The notes under the pieces were generated by a model, which worked only from the letters and a program-made list of their open reading frames with translations, was not told the DNA's origin and ran no database searches. DNA of 64,000 nucleotides, taken from the NCBI GenBank assembly GCA_035621235.1, contig CP141731.1:744001-808000 (forward strand). Direction: 5' to 3'. The stretch is from Actinomycetaceae bacterium MB13-C1-2 (lineage in GTDB: Bacteria > Actinomycetota > Actinomycetes > Actinomycetales > Actinomycetaceae). Each line of letters starts with the position of its first letter. Within the stretch, counting starts at the first letter, position 1. The translations under genes and the position numbers were made by a program. Shown here in pieces: positions 33,874 through 42,379 of this stretch.

Positions 33874-34902
33874 ATGAGTTCCCCTCGTTCGCACTCTATT
33901 GCTTTCCCAACGATGGGGACAGTAGCAACCGTGTCGTGGTCGGGATCGGACGCTTCTACCTTTAGTGCTGATGATCTATCTGTGGAACTTCAAACCCGAG
34001 CCGGTGAGCTCGAGTCCCTGATGTCACGGTTCATTCCTGACTCCGAGGTGTCCCTGCTCGGCCCGAGGTGGACGGAGGTTTCAGTCGATACTGCAACGGT
34101 CCTAAGAGCCGCCGCCGACTATACCCAGATTACGCGCGGTTACTTCAACCCTTTGCTTGCGCACCAAATGCGCCATTGGGAAGCTGTTGTCCACGAGCCG
34201 GGCACTGGGAGTTCTAGTCCCTTTGCACCCACCGCTGGAGCCTCAATCGAGCAAGACGGTCCTCTGTTTCGACTGCGTGATGCGGACCCCGGTTCGATCG
34301 ACCTCGGAGCAATCGCAAAGGGGTATGCGACGGACGAGTTGCGGAGCCTCCTCGTCCAAATGGGATTCACGGACGTACTGGTGTCGCTGGGCGGATCCTC
34401 TATCGCAATAGCTGGTGCGTCGACGAAAGTTGGGATAACGAGTCCGTGGCACGGATGGGAGCGAATCGGGAGCCTGACTCTGGATTCCGGTTCCATGTCG
34501 ATATCAGCGGACCCAGACACAAAGATTCAGTCCCAAGCACGGGCCCTATCGCGCGCGCCGAACCAACAACCATCATCCGCAACACCAGACATCGACGGCG
34601 TCCGACTAGACGAATACTCCCGGCCAGCGAGACAGCGAAGTCACGTGCTCAATCCTCATACCCGCGAGCCTGCTATGACCGACCTTTGCGAGGTAATCGT
34701 CTGCGGCGAAAATGGGATGGCGTGCGAAGCTTTTTCGACCGCATATTTGGCCATGGGATTGGACCAGGCGATGATTCTGGATGTCGAGCATCCGGAGATC
34801 GCTACGATGTTCTTCACCGTGGATGGTCGGATGTTGGCAGACCCCCGCCTTAAGATCACTACTGTCCCGGGCTTGGCAGATTGGTTGAAGACCCAGTATT
34901 AA
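33874..34902 (+). CDS. apbE: FAD:protein FMN transferase ApbE
   Basis: Enzyme that transfers FMN from FAD to a Ser/Thr of target proteins. The family blocks are visible: GTVATVSW, SRFIPDSEVSLLG, DLGAIAKGYATDELR, an ApbE SMSIS segment and HVLNPHTREP with later EAFSTAYLAMG. The protein of 342 residues has no clear signal peptide. The ATG has AAAGGAG ten bases upstream. It lies 267 bp downstream of the FMN-binding lipoprotein gene, its likely substrate; no gene was seen in that gap. Confidence 0.9.
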   Translation: MSSPRSHSIAFPTMGTVATVSWSGSDASTFSADDLSVELQTRAGELESLMSRFIPDSEVSLLGPRWTEVSVDTATVLRAAADYTQITRGYFNPLLAHQMRHWEAVVHEPGTGSSSPFAPTAGASIEQDGPLFRLRDADPGSIDLGAIAKGYATDELRSLLVQMGFTDVLVSLGGSSIAIAGASTKVGITSPWHGWERIGSLTLDSGSMSISADPDTKIQSQARALSRAPNQQPSSATPDIDGVRLDEYSRPARQRSHVLNPHTREPAMTDLCEVIVCGENGMACEAFSTAYLAMGLDQAMILDVEHPEIATMFFTVDGRMLADPRLKITTVPGLADWLKTQY

Positions 34903-34921
34903 CCCTCCGACCAACCCCGCG

Positions 34922-35965
34922 TTACGCAGTACCGTTTGGTTGTTCGTCTACATCGCCCACGTCGTGATGTACAGCCGCAGCCGTGTTGAGTGTTGCCGCT
35001 GCCTCCTCAGCTTCCTGCATGCCGCCGTTGACGGTAAGCACCAGGGTTTGCGATTTCCCATATTCAACGCGGATTCCCGGGCCTTTCCGCAAGACAATGC
35101 CGGTTGCCCCGTCAACCGATATCCGGTAGCCCCAACCTCCGAACTCTGGCAACGGCCTCACTTCGACCGCCGCCGCTGTTCGTACCTGCGCAGCCGTTAC
35201 GAAGACCTTCGGCCACCCCAGTAGCGCCCTAGCATGCAAACCTGCCGCGTCAATACGGATAGTGAAGGCACTCATCAGTAGAATCACGGCCACCAACGGC
35301 AGGCCGACTAGCATCCAGTACCAGGCGTTTGCCTCAGCACCAATCCAGATAAACAGCCCAATAATCAGGGCCCCCATTCCCCAGACCAAGGGCTCTGACA
35401 TGGTTGTCTTGCCGCTCCAAGTCGGGACACCACCGTCCTGCAGTGCGGCGCGAGGTATGTTCGGGCCTGGACCGGTCGGAGCATCCGGAACCCGGGTTTT
35501 TGGAACCAGCAGCGCTCCAGCCATTGCTACGCCAGCGGGAACGAGGATAGATACCGGTAGCACCCAGCCAGGGAGTAATACCTCATCCGCACCGGTAGAT
35601 CCCCGTTGGATCCCGAGGGTTGTCAACAAAAGAGTTGCACACATTAGGGCGAGGAACAACTGGGTTCCCACGACCAGGCGCACCATTGCATCTGCAGACT
35701 TCGCGGCGAAACCGATAGCGGCAAAGAAAAAGATAAGAACTGCCATCAATCCGGTTATTAGGGCTATGAAAGACCCGGGAGACTGAAATCCATTTGGCAA
35801 CATGTCGCCGCCCCAATGAATAGCAACCGGGTCTGGTAGCGACGGAATCCAGGTGAGCGATATAAGCGCAGCAGTAATTAGGATCAAAAGCGAAATCCCG
35901 GAGAAACCGAGTATCCACCACTGCGACCTGTCAAGCGATGACGAAGACTCTTTACTGTCAGTCAT
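34922..35965 (-). CDS. DUF1648-type membrane protein
   Basis: Polytopic membrane protein (347 residues) whose N-terminal part (WIPSLPDPVAIHWGGDMLPNG) matches the DUF1648 pattern. About six membrane helices are followed by a hydrophilic C-terminal domain (residues ~245-347) with a PH-like sequence and an acidic end. The ATG overlaps the tatC stop as ATGA, so it is the last gene of the tat operon. Function unknown; some DUF1648 proteins belong to membrane-stress or immunity-like systems. Confidence 0.82.
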   Translation of the reverse strand: MTDSKESSSSLDRSQWWILGFSGISLLILITAALISLTWIPSLPDPVAIHWGGDMLPNGFQSPGSFIALITGLMAVLIFFFAAIGFAAKSADAMVRLVVGTQLFLALMCATLLLTTLGIQRGSTGADEVLLPGWVLPVSILVPAGVAMAGALLVPKTRVPDAPTGPGPNIPRAALQDGGVPTWSGKTTMSEPLVWGMGALIIGLFIWIGAEANAWYWMLVGLPLVAVILLMSAFTIRIDAAGLHARALLGWPKVFVTAAQVRTAAAVEVRPLPEFGGWGYRISVDGATGIVLRKGPGIRVEYGKSQTLVLTVNGGMQEAEEAAATLNTAAAVHHDVGDVDEQPNGTA

Positions 35966-36732
35966 CCCTTAACTCTGCCCTCATCTCTCTTATGGATGTT
36001 TCGTTCACGCAACCATGAGACAAGGACTGCTATCAGATACAGGCCAATCAAAACGAATGCCTGCACAATCATTGGCCAGGGACTCGGCAGAGGGTTGGCA
36101 ATTGCCGCGAAGCCAAAGGCTATGACCACGGCCCAACGCCAGCCGTTTAGCATTTTCTTCGAGCTCAGTACCCCAGCGAAGTTCAAAGCGACCAGGATCT
36201 CTGGCAACAGAAACGAAACTCCGAACCACATGACAAGATGCAGATAGAAGCTCACGTAGTCACTGGCCTGGAGAAGGTTAAGAGACCCCTCCGGTGAGAA
36301 TGACTGAAGGATTTCCACTGCCCGCGGTGCCATCCACACCCCCGAACTGGCGCCAGCGGCAAATAGTAGAACCCCGACCAGCCCAAATGCCAGAACGTAG
36401 ATCCGCTCCCGCTTCTTTAGGCCCGGAGCAATGAACGCTCCCAACTGGTAAATCCACCAGGGGCTAGCAATTATGACTCCCGCCCACAGCGCGATGCGAA
36501 GCTTAAGATCAAACGCGGCGCCGATTGTCTGAAAGTTGAGTTGCAGTTCCGCCGCATCAAAGTTCCTTAGGGGTTCCTGGATGAACGCCATGATCGGTTC
36601 ATACAAGAACCAACCACCGACTGCGCCGATCCCAATCCCGACGAGCGCATAAACCAGTCTTCGTCGCAGCTCTGACAAGTGCCCCGAAAGTGTCATGACG
36701 GCCTCGGGGTTATCTTCCCGTCGCTTGTTCAC
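35962..36732 (-). CDS. tatC: Sec-independent protein translocase TatC
   Basis: Core receptor of the twin-arginine translocase, which exports folded proteins. It has six membrane helices and the typical N-terminus MTLSGHLSELRRRLVYAL; FSPEGSLNLL lies in the mid part. Its start overlaps the tatA-like stop and its stop overlaps the DUF1648 start (ATGA in both cases). At 256 residues it has normal length. Confidence 0.96.
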   Translation of the reverse strand: MNKRREDNPEAVMTLSGHLSELRRRLVYALVGIGIGAVGGWFLYEPIMAFIQEPLRNFDAAELQLNFQTIGAAFDLKLRIALWAGVIIASPWWIYQLGAFIAPGLKKRERIYVLAFGLVGVLLFAAGASSGVWMAPRAVEILQSFSPEGSLNLLQASDYVSFYLHLVMWFGVSFLLPEILVALNFAGVLSSKKMLNGWRWAVVIAFGFAAIANPLPSPWPMIVQAFVLIGLYLIAVLVSWLRERNIHKRDEGRVKG

Positions 36733-37187
36733 GACGCGGTGAGTTCCCCATCGGAGGCGTCGGTCTCCGCGTCATCATTTCTGCTGTGCGACTCTAATGA
36801 ATCAGATCTGGACAATCCGGTAGCGGACTCAGATACGGCATCAGGAGCAGGGGCTGGCGAAGAACCCTCCTCGTTTGCTCCTGGTCTTCCCTCCGCGGGT
36901 GTCACGGAAGGCGTCGGCTGTTCTGACGAATGCCGAACTGCCGGCGCTTGCCGTGGCACTGGATCCGGGGTGGCACTGGGACCCGTGGTGCCGGGTAGCG
37001 TACTCGATCCATCTGACCGGTCGGAGGTTCCGCTCGACTTAGATTCGTCCTCGTCCTGAAGCTCGCGAATTTCCTTCTTAAGAACCTTGGCGGACTGGCC
37101 CAAGTACTTCGCAACGTCGGGCAACTTGGAGGCACCGAAAATAATCACCAGGACCAGGACGAATACGAGGATGTGCGAGGGCTTCAT
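36729..37187 (-). CDS. tatA: Twin-arginine translocase subunit TatA
   Basis: Single membrane helix followed by the amphipathic helix of TatA/E proteins (HILVFVLVLVIIFGASKLPDVAKYLG). The remaining ~100 residues are a long disordered Ser/Pro/Glu/Asp-rich tail, which is much longer than usual in TatA (60-90 residues in total). Placement between tatB-like and tatC genes with ATGA overlaps on both sides is unusual in that all three are separate and tightly coupled. Confidence 0.9.
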   Translation of the reverse strand: MKPSHILVFVLVLVIIFGASKLPDVAKYLGQSAKVLKKEIRELQDEDESKSSGTSDRSDGSSTLPGTTGPSATPDPVPRQAPAVRHSSEQPTPSVTPAEGRPGANEEGSSPAPAPDAVSESATGLSRSDSLESHSRNDDAETDASDGELTAS

Positions 37188-37576
37188 TTGGGCTCTCCTT
37201 TACTTGGCGACTCTTCGCCCGCGACTTCCAACTCGGAACTATCCCCTAAAGGCACGCCGGACTCTGCTAGCGGCATGACCGATGGGGACGAGGCATCAAT
37301 CCAGGCGTGCATCTCCTCGCGCACTGCCTGTTGGACGATACGTCGAGGATCAAGCTCGCCGCCGTTGAGTTTATGGAGCGTGTCGAGGTCTTCCTGCGTT
37401 ATGCCGAGGGCAGCGATATCCACTGTGTGCTGTGTGCGCATCTTGGAACTCCACTGCCGCAGCCTCTCGACGCCGCTCTGTAATCCGACCAGGGCATGAG
37501 CAACACTTCGGGGTCCCAAAACCAGGGCAGCAACGAGCAGGATAACGACTAACTCGCCACCGGAAATTCCGAACAC
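37184..37576 (-). CDS. tatB: Twin-arginine translocase subunit TatB
   Basis: TatB-type protein with one N-terminal membrane helix (FGISGGELVVILLVAALVLGP) followed by an amphipathic helix (LVGLQSGVERLRQW) and a charged C-terminal domain. The start is taken as GTG 37576 with AGGAG about seven bases upstream; the longer frame to 37642 has no ribosome site. The 130-residue length fits actinobacterial TatB. The promoter region contains the palindrome AGGGTACCCT at 37630-37639. Confidence 0.88.
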   Translation of the reverse strand: MFGISGGELVVILLVAALVLGPRSVAHALVGLQSGVERLRQWSSKMRTQHTVDIAALGITQEDLDTLHKLNGGELDPRRIVQQAVREEMHAWIDASSPSVMPLAESGVPLGDSSELEVAGEESPSKGEPK

Positions 37577-37795
37577 GCTGCGCTCCTCAGCAGTCTCAAA
37601 TAATCGAAGTGTCAACGATTTGAAAGGTAAGGGTACCCTCACTTGAGACTCTACACGCCCGAGCTGACTGACCCCAGGGCAAGGTCATAGACATTTCGCC
37701 ACTATGGTCACAGAACTGCCGTGGGTGCCCGGCACAGAGTTGCCGATGGTGCAAAGTGGCCTAAGGTTCCCGTAGCTACACGCCCAATGCAGAAC

Positions 37796-38320
37796 TTAGC
37801 GCCGATATGTTCCGTGAACTACCGCCCGGGCCAGCGTATGAAACAACGCGTTGAAAGCGACTGTCGTCGGTGTCGCCTCGGCGTTGAGTCCCAAGGACTC
37901 CACATCCAACGCGTGCACCGCGAAATAATACCTGTGCGGACGGTCGCCCTCCGGAGGGTATGGTCCGTAATACGAGTAGTCTCCTCCATCCCCGGCCACA
38001 TGAAATCCACCCGGTAGCGTCGCGTCAGACTCTCCCGCGCCCTCCGCAAACCTGGTGATCCCCACCGGCACATCAACTGCCGTCCAGTGCCAAAAACCTG
38101 CGGGTGTCGGGGCATCAGGATCGAAACAGTTGATCATGAAGCTCTTGGTTGCCGCGGGAAATCCGCTCCATTCAAGTGCTGGCGAGACGTCTCCTCCACA
38201 CCCGGCGTAGAGGTCGGGCACAGATTCGCCATCCTCGAACGCTGTAGAGCACAGCTCGAATCCTGGCACCTGGGGCAGCATCTCGTATGGATCCGGGGCA
38301 ATCGGACGATCAAGATTCAT
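37796..38320 (-). CDS. PEBP family (YbhB/YbcL-like) protein
   Basis: Phosphatidylethanolamine-binding-protein-fold protein (174 residues) with the ligand-site blocks DPDAPTPAGFWHW and YYGPYPPEGDRPHRY. Bacterial members have no agreed function; they may bind anionic ligands or act as inhibitors. ATG 38320 is chosen because AGGAG lies seven bases upstream; a longer frame starts at 38356. No signal peptide. Confidence 0.9.
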   Translation of the reverse strand: MNLDRPIAPDPYEMLPQVPGFELCSTAFEDGESVPDLYAGCGGDVSPALEWSGFPAATKSFMINCFDPDAPTPAGFWHWTAVDVPVGITRFAEGAGESDATLPGGFHVAGDGGDYSYYGPYPPEGDRPHRYYFAVHALDVESLGLNAEATPTTVAFNALFHTLARAVVHGTYRR

Positions 38321-38496
38321 CGTGGTCTCCTTCGACTTATGAGATCGCGCTTGCACTTCTAATCTATCGCCGCGATTCCACCAGTTCCAGCAGCATCGAG
38401 AATGAAATCGTGAACCTCACCGGGACGAAGCTCGTCCGCGGCCGAGAATCAGCGCCTGGAAGCGATGAGTTCTGCAACTATGACAGTAGGCGCGCG

Positions 38497-39303
38497 TTAG
38501 TTCTCTGTGAACGTGACCGGGACGGTTCCTGATTCCAGGAACGTGAGCAGAGGCTTCGGGAAGTTGGTGGCCGTGGCGTCGAGGATTCGGGCAATCTCGC
38601 CCTTACCCACCGGCTCCAGTTTCTCCAGTTCGGCACCGATGTCGATGTCGACCAGGATGATCTCGCCGACGAAGGGCTTCGCCTCCTCCGTCGCCACTCC
38701 CTGCTTTAGGCATCCGAAGGTGACGGTCACGTCCGCCGGGAGGACTACCTCGTCCGAATTCCCCGTCACCGGATGAAGGCCACTCGGGATGTCCACCGCG
38801 ATCACCGTCGTCACGGTCGAATCAAGATGCTCAAGAATGCTCTGAATTACCTCACGCCCCGTTCCGCGCAACGCCGAGTTGGAAGAGGTTCCCGTCCCGA
38901 GTATCCCGTCCACGATCACGTCCATGGGAAACTCGTCAAGGGCAAGTTCGGCAAGTTCCTCAGGGTGAACGAATCGAACGCCGGAGGCCTGGGCCTCTAA
39001 CAAACCATGTTTGTGCAACTTGGCGCCAACCGGCATCGCGAGCACGTGCGCGCCTCCTTGTGCCAACTGAGACGCTGCGAACAGGGCGTCGCCGCCGTTG
39101 TTGCCGGAGCCGACTAGGAACAGTATCCGCAGATCATCTGGGACTTCCGGCGACTTCACTGTTTCGGAGATTACCTTTGCTAGAGCCGTCGCGGCCCGCA
39201 ACATTAGGGGGACGCCGGCTTCAAGATAGGGGCCCTCAGCCGTCCGAATCTGCGCGGCAGTGTAGGCAGGAACGACAACAGGTTGACAACTCGAAGGACT
39301 CAT
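38497..39303 (-). CDS. NAD(P)H-hydrate epimerase (YjeF N-terminal domain)
   Basis: Epimerase that interconverts R and S forms of hydrated NAD(P)H for repair. The nucleotide loop LVGSGNNGGDALFAA, the metal-site segment VDGILGTG and VIAVDIPSGLHPVTG are conserved. It lacks the dehydratase (NnrD) domain that is often fused to it; that activity must be encoded elsewhere. 268 residues, ATG start. Confidence 0.88.
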   Translation of the reverse strand: MSPSSCQPVVVPAYTAAQIRTAEGPYLEAGVPLMLRAATALAKVISETVKSPEVPDDLRILFLVGSGNNGGDALFAASQLAQGGAHVLAMPVGAKLHKHGLLEAQASGVRFVHPEELAELALDEFPMDVIVDGILGTGTSSNSALRGTGREVIQSILEHLDSTVTTVIAVDIPSGLHPVTGNSDEVVLPADVTVTFGCLKQGVATEEAKPFVGEIILVDIDIGAELEKLEPVGKGEIARILDATATNFPKPLLTFLESGTVPVTFTEN

Positions 39304-39319
39304 AGCTCAGTATGCAACT

Positions 39320-39823
39320 TTAGAAGCCCGCGAGGTGGTCTTGGATTCGGCTGTAATTGTCCTCGTTCAGTGCCACCAGGTTGATCTGCTCCACCTTGGT
39401 TGGTGTGACACTGAGGGTTTCGACCGCGATCTTGATCGCGTCATCCAGCGGCCATCCGAATACGCCAGCACTGATCAACGGAAACGCAATAGTTTGGACA
39501 CCGAGATCGTCCGCCACTTCCAAACAGCGTTTGTATGAGGACTTCAGTAGTTCCGGATTCCTCTGCCCTGCCCGGTGATTCGGCCCTGGTGTGTGGATAA
39601 CGTACCTGGCAGGAAGATCATGCCCAGTCGTCCAGCCTGCATCACCTGTGGCAAGCCCGTTCGGAAATCGCTCAATGCACTCCTCCAACAACCCGGGTCC
39701 CGCGGCACGGTGAATCGCGCCGTCAACCCCGCCACCTCCACGCATCGCGGTGCTGGCAGCATTCACGATTGCGTCAACATTCTGCTTGGTCAGGTCCCCA
39801 AGAACCGCAGCGACAGTAGGCAT
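39320..39823 (-). CDS. Macrodomain protein (O-acetyl-ADP-ribose deacetylase type)
   Basis: ADP-ribose-binding macrodomain of the YmdB/MacroD type, which removes acetyl or ADP-ribosyl groups. Conserved blocks are VAAVLGDLTKQNVDAIVNAA, GGGGVDGAIHRAAG and FPLISAGVFGWPLDDA. ATG 39823 is chosen at the family N-terminus (MPTVAAVLGDLT); the frame continues to 39883 without homology. It lies 16 bp after the NAD(P)H-hydrate epimerase start region on the same strand, so the two may share a transcript. Confidence 0.9.
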   Translation of the reverse strand: MPTVAAVLGDLTKQNVDAIVNAASTAMRGGGGVDGAIHRAAGPGLLEECIERFPNGLATGDAGWTTGHDLPARYVIHTPGPNHRAGQRNPELLKSSYKRCLEVADDLGVQTIAFPLISAGVFGWPLDDAIKIAVETLSVTPTKVEQINLVALNEDNYSRIQDHLAGF

Positions 39824-40008
39824 GCCTCTACCTTGCCACTCGAATAGTTCGTCTGGACAGAGCCGTTCTACAACATCCGGCAATCCGTGTCAGACGATAC
39901 CCATTCGGCTCCCTGCGTGCGTTGCGTAAAAACCAGCCCCGTAAAGCCGCGGCTATGCACGATGCACGAGTCCGGTCAATGAGCCCCTATTCGTGTGGAA
40001 CGAACGAC

Positions 40009-40902
40009 TTAGCGGGCCTCGGATTGCGCAGTTATCTCCGGCGGTGTCAGCTTTCGCACCGACAAGCAGTACCAGGTTAGGAGCATAAGAACGCCGTACC
40101 CAAACACAACATAGATGGCATTTGCGCCAGATAGGTACTGAGCAAGGACTCCGTCATTGACCGCATGAAGAACGCCAGCAACCAAAAAGGCCCCGATGCC
40201 GACAGCCCAAGCCCTCCCGCGAGAAAGCCGAGCTGCTGCATACCAAATCAATGCCGCGGCGGGAGCAGTGTAGAGGATGTGATGGGCCTCGCCCGTTATG
40301 TTGAGGGCATTAACCGCCTCTACCCAACCACCCGAGTACCCGGGAGTTGGGGGATTGGGGTCGTAGATACCACCGATAAAAGACAGCGCACCCTCGACCA
40401 AGCCAAAAGTCGCAGCGGAGGTAAACACGGTCCAGAAACCGGTGAGCACGTTGCGGAAAACGACAGTACCCATGAGCAGAACAGGTATCAGAAGTTTCGT
40501 TCCTTCTTCGATAAACCCGGTTACTACGTTGCCGCCCTGAACTCCACCAAGCCAGCCTGGCAGGAAGTGGGTTTGCTCCTCAAGAACATAGCTGATTACC
40601 AGAGCAAAAAGGCCGGAGCCGATGCCGACCCAGATCGCCTTCTTAAGGTTGGGTGGCCCGTCGACCTGGACTCGCCTCGTCCACCACGCGAGCGCCGCCA
40701 CGCACCCTGGGTAGGCAACGAAGAACGCGACTACCGTTAGTACCGTCATCCACCATGTCACCTGGGGAGACTCCTTCGCCGAAGTAACGGGGAGGAACGC
40801 CCCGACAATGTAGGCGAGGATCATCGCAATTGCAATGGACCCGGCGGCGAGAAGCAGTGGTCCACCTGCGCGTCCTTGAGGTGGCTTAGAGTGCTTATTC
40901 AT
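40009..40902 (-). CDS. PrsW-family intramembrane metalloprotease
   Basis: Membrane protease of the PrsW family, eight or nine helices. The three motifs of the active site are present: EEGTK (about residue 132), FGLVEGA and the HAVND-type His/Asp in LHAVNDGV, plus a further HH pair (GEAHHILY). Members release anti-sigma factors or have unknown targets. ATG 40902 (MNKHSKPP) is preferred over a frame extension to 40977; no strong ribosome site was seen, so a leaderless start is possible. Confidence 0.87.
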   Translation of the reverse strand: MNKHSKPPQGRAGGPLLLAAGSIAIAMILAYIVGAFLPVTSAKESPQVTWWMTVLTVVAFFVAYPGCVAALAWWTRRVQVDGPPNLKKAIWVGIGSGLFALVISYVLEEQTHFLPGWLGGVQGGNVVTGFIEEGTKLLIPVLLMGTVVFRNVLTGFWTVFTSAATFGLVEGALSFIGGIYDPNPPTPGYSGGWVEAVNALNITGEAHHILYTAPAAALIWYAAARLSRGRAWAVGIGAFLVAGVLHAVNDGVLAQYLSGANAIYVVFGYGVLMLLTWYCLSVRKLTPPEITAQSEAR

Positions 40903-41105
40903 GCGCTGTATGTTACACGTCAAGAGTCGCAGGCCGTCGATTTGATGCTCGGCTGCACCCGTCGCACGCACATTCAAGTCACCGAACCTCGGGGCTATCA
41001 GGCCGAGTCACACGAAACCGGTGTGAGTCCACAACTCCTGTGTTCATTACAGTTGGCCGAGAACGTGTTCGCGTTCTCTTCACTATTTCGGCGGGACGTA
41101 GGCCA

Positions 41106-42155
41106 CTAGAAACTGGAGGATCGATCACCTGGTCGGGCAACTGATCCGCGTTCAACCAAGGGCATCGGAACGAGAAACTCTTCCCCATTTCGCTTCCCGT
41201 GGGGCACACCCGCATCGGCCTGTCTCAAAACCCAGTCAGTGCCAAACCTGCCCATTTCTTCATATGGCAGTCGCATCGTGGTCAAGCCTGGCGTCAGATA
41301 ACCAGCGAGTTGCTCGTCGTCGAAAGACATAACCGACAGATCCGTTGGAATACTGAGGCCCAACTGAGCAGCAGCCTGGTAAGCGCCAAAGGAAAGCCTG
41401 TCGTTAGCGCACAACAGCGCCGAGACATCATGGTTCTCGATCACTTGCTTGGCACCCATCAGACCGGCTGCCGGTTCCCATTCACGCGTGCCATACTCGG
41501 CGACAAAACTCAGGCCGGCATCATTCATGGCGCGATCGATCCCTTCGAATCGGCGACGAAGAATCTCCAAACCAGCATCGTCACCGTCCAGATCAGGTCT
41601 GCCGATAAGACCAATTCGCGTATGGCCGGCATCGATTAGGTACCTGGCAGCTTCGTATCCCGCGGCACGCTCGTCCGGCACGATGCCTGGAAATCCCTTC
41701 GCAATGCCATTCACAACAATGGTCGGAACCGAGAGCGCGGCGTCTGGCACCTCGACCAGCCGGGTTCCCATCAGTCCGACAAGAAGCCCATCAACTCGGC
41801 GCTCCAAAAGTGCCTCGATAGCCTGACTCTGATTGCGCGAGCCTCCAGACTCGCTGATCAGCATCACTCGATCAGCCTGTTCAGCCCTGTCCACTGCCCC
41901 AACCACCATTGCGGAGGCATAGCGCGTGACAATCACGTCGTTAGATATGAACCCGATAGCTTCACTCTTGCCCGTCCGTAGCGCTCGCGCCCGCGGATCA
42001 GGCGAATACCCCATCTCGTCAGCCGTCTCGCGAATCTTCTTCGCGGCCTTCTCCGAGATTCGGGTACCCTCTCGGCCCGACAGGACAAACGACACGGCCG
42101 TCGGTGAGTATCCTGATCGTTCCGCGACCTGAGCCAACGTGACCCGTGCGCCCAT
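41106..42155 (-). CDS. LacI-family regulator of the first fructan locus
   Basis: LacI-type repressor: N-terminal helix-turn-helix (VTLAQVAERSGYSPTAVSFVLSG) and a periplasmic-binding-protein-like effector domain. Divergent from the GH32 gene at 42380. Matching palindromic sites GCTAAATC.ATT... lie over the GH32 promoter (42362-42377) and upstream of the transport operon (50262-50277), so it probably represses both in the absence of a fructose-containing sugar. GGAGG precedes the ATG by seven bases. Confidence 0.9.
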   Translation of the reverse strand: MGARVTLAQVAERSGYSPTAVSFVLSGREGTRISEKAAKKIRETADEMGYSPDPRARALRTGKSEAIGFISNDVIVTRYASAMVVGAVDRAEQADRVMLISESGGSRNQSQAIEALLERRVDGLLVGLMGTRLVEVPDAALSVPTIVVNGIAKGFPGIVPDERAAGYEAARYLIDAGHTRIGLIGRPDLDGDDAGLEILRRRFEGIDRAMNDAGLSFVAEYGTREWEPAAGLMGAKQVIENHDVSALLCANDRLSFGAYQAAAQLGLSIPTDLSVMSFDDEQLAGYLTPGLTTMRLPYEEMGRFGTDWVLRQADAGVPHGKRNGEEFLVPMPLVERGSVARPGDRSSSF

Positions 42156-42348
42156 TGGCGAACCTCCTTGTTACACCTCGTAATCATAGGCATTGACGGG
42201 TTCCCGCCGTCTGAGTACGCCCACATCAGAGACGATATCCACACCTACCAGGGCGCAACTGTCCTCGCTGAGCGATAACTTGATCAAGCGCAGCAAAACC
42301 ACTCAAACAAGACGCTGTTTCAACCTCTAACAAGTCCACTCTACTTGC

Positions 42349-42377
42349 TAGAATAGCTAGTGCTAAATCAATTTATC
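42349..42377 (+). promoter_or_regulatory. GH32 promoter with overlapping LacI operator
   Basis: An extended -10 (TGC TAGAAT, hexamer 42349-42354) is followed by the operator-like GCTAAATCAATTTATC (42362-42377) covering the likely transcription start. The operator resembles the near-perfect palindrome at 50262-50277. Confidence 0.6.
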
Positions 42378-42379
42378 TA

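Noticed and set aside
40980-41080. Cobalamin-riboswitch-like string GAAACCGGTGTGAGTCC
   Set aside because: The rest of the fold is missing, the strand points to no gene start, and a simple TCACAC/GTGTGA hairpin explains it.
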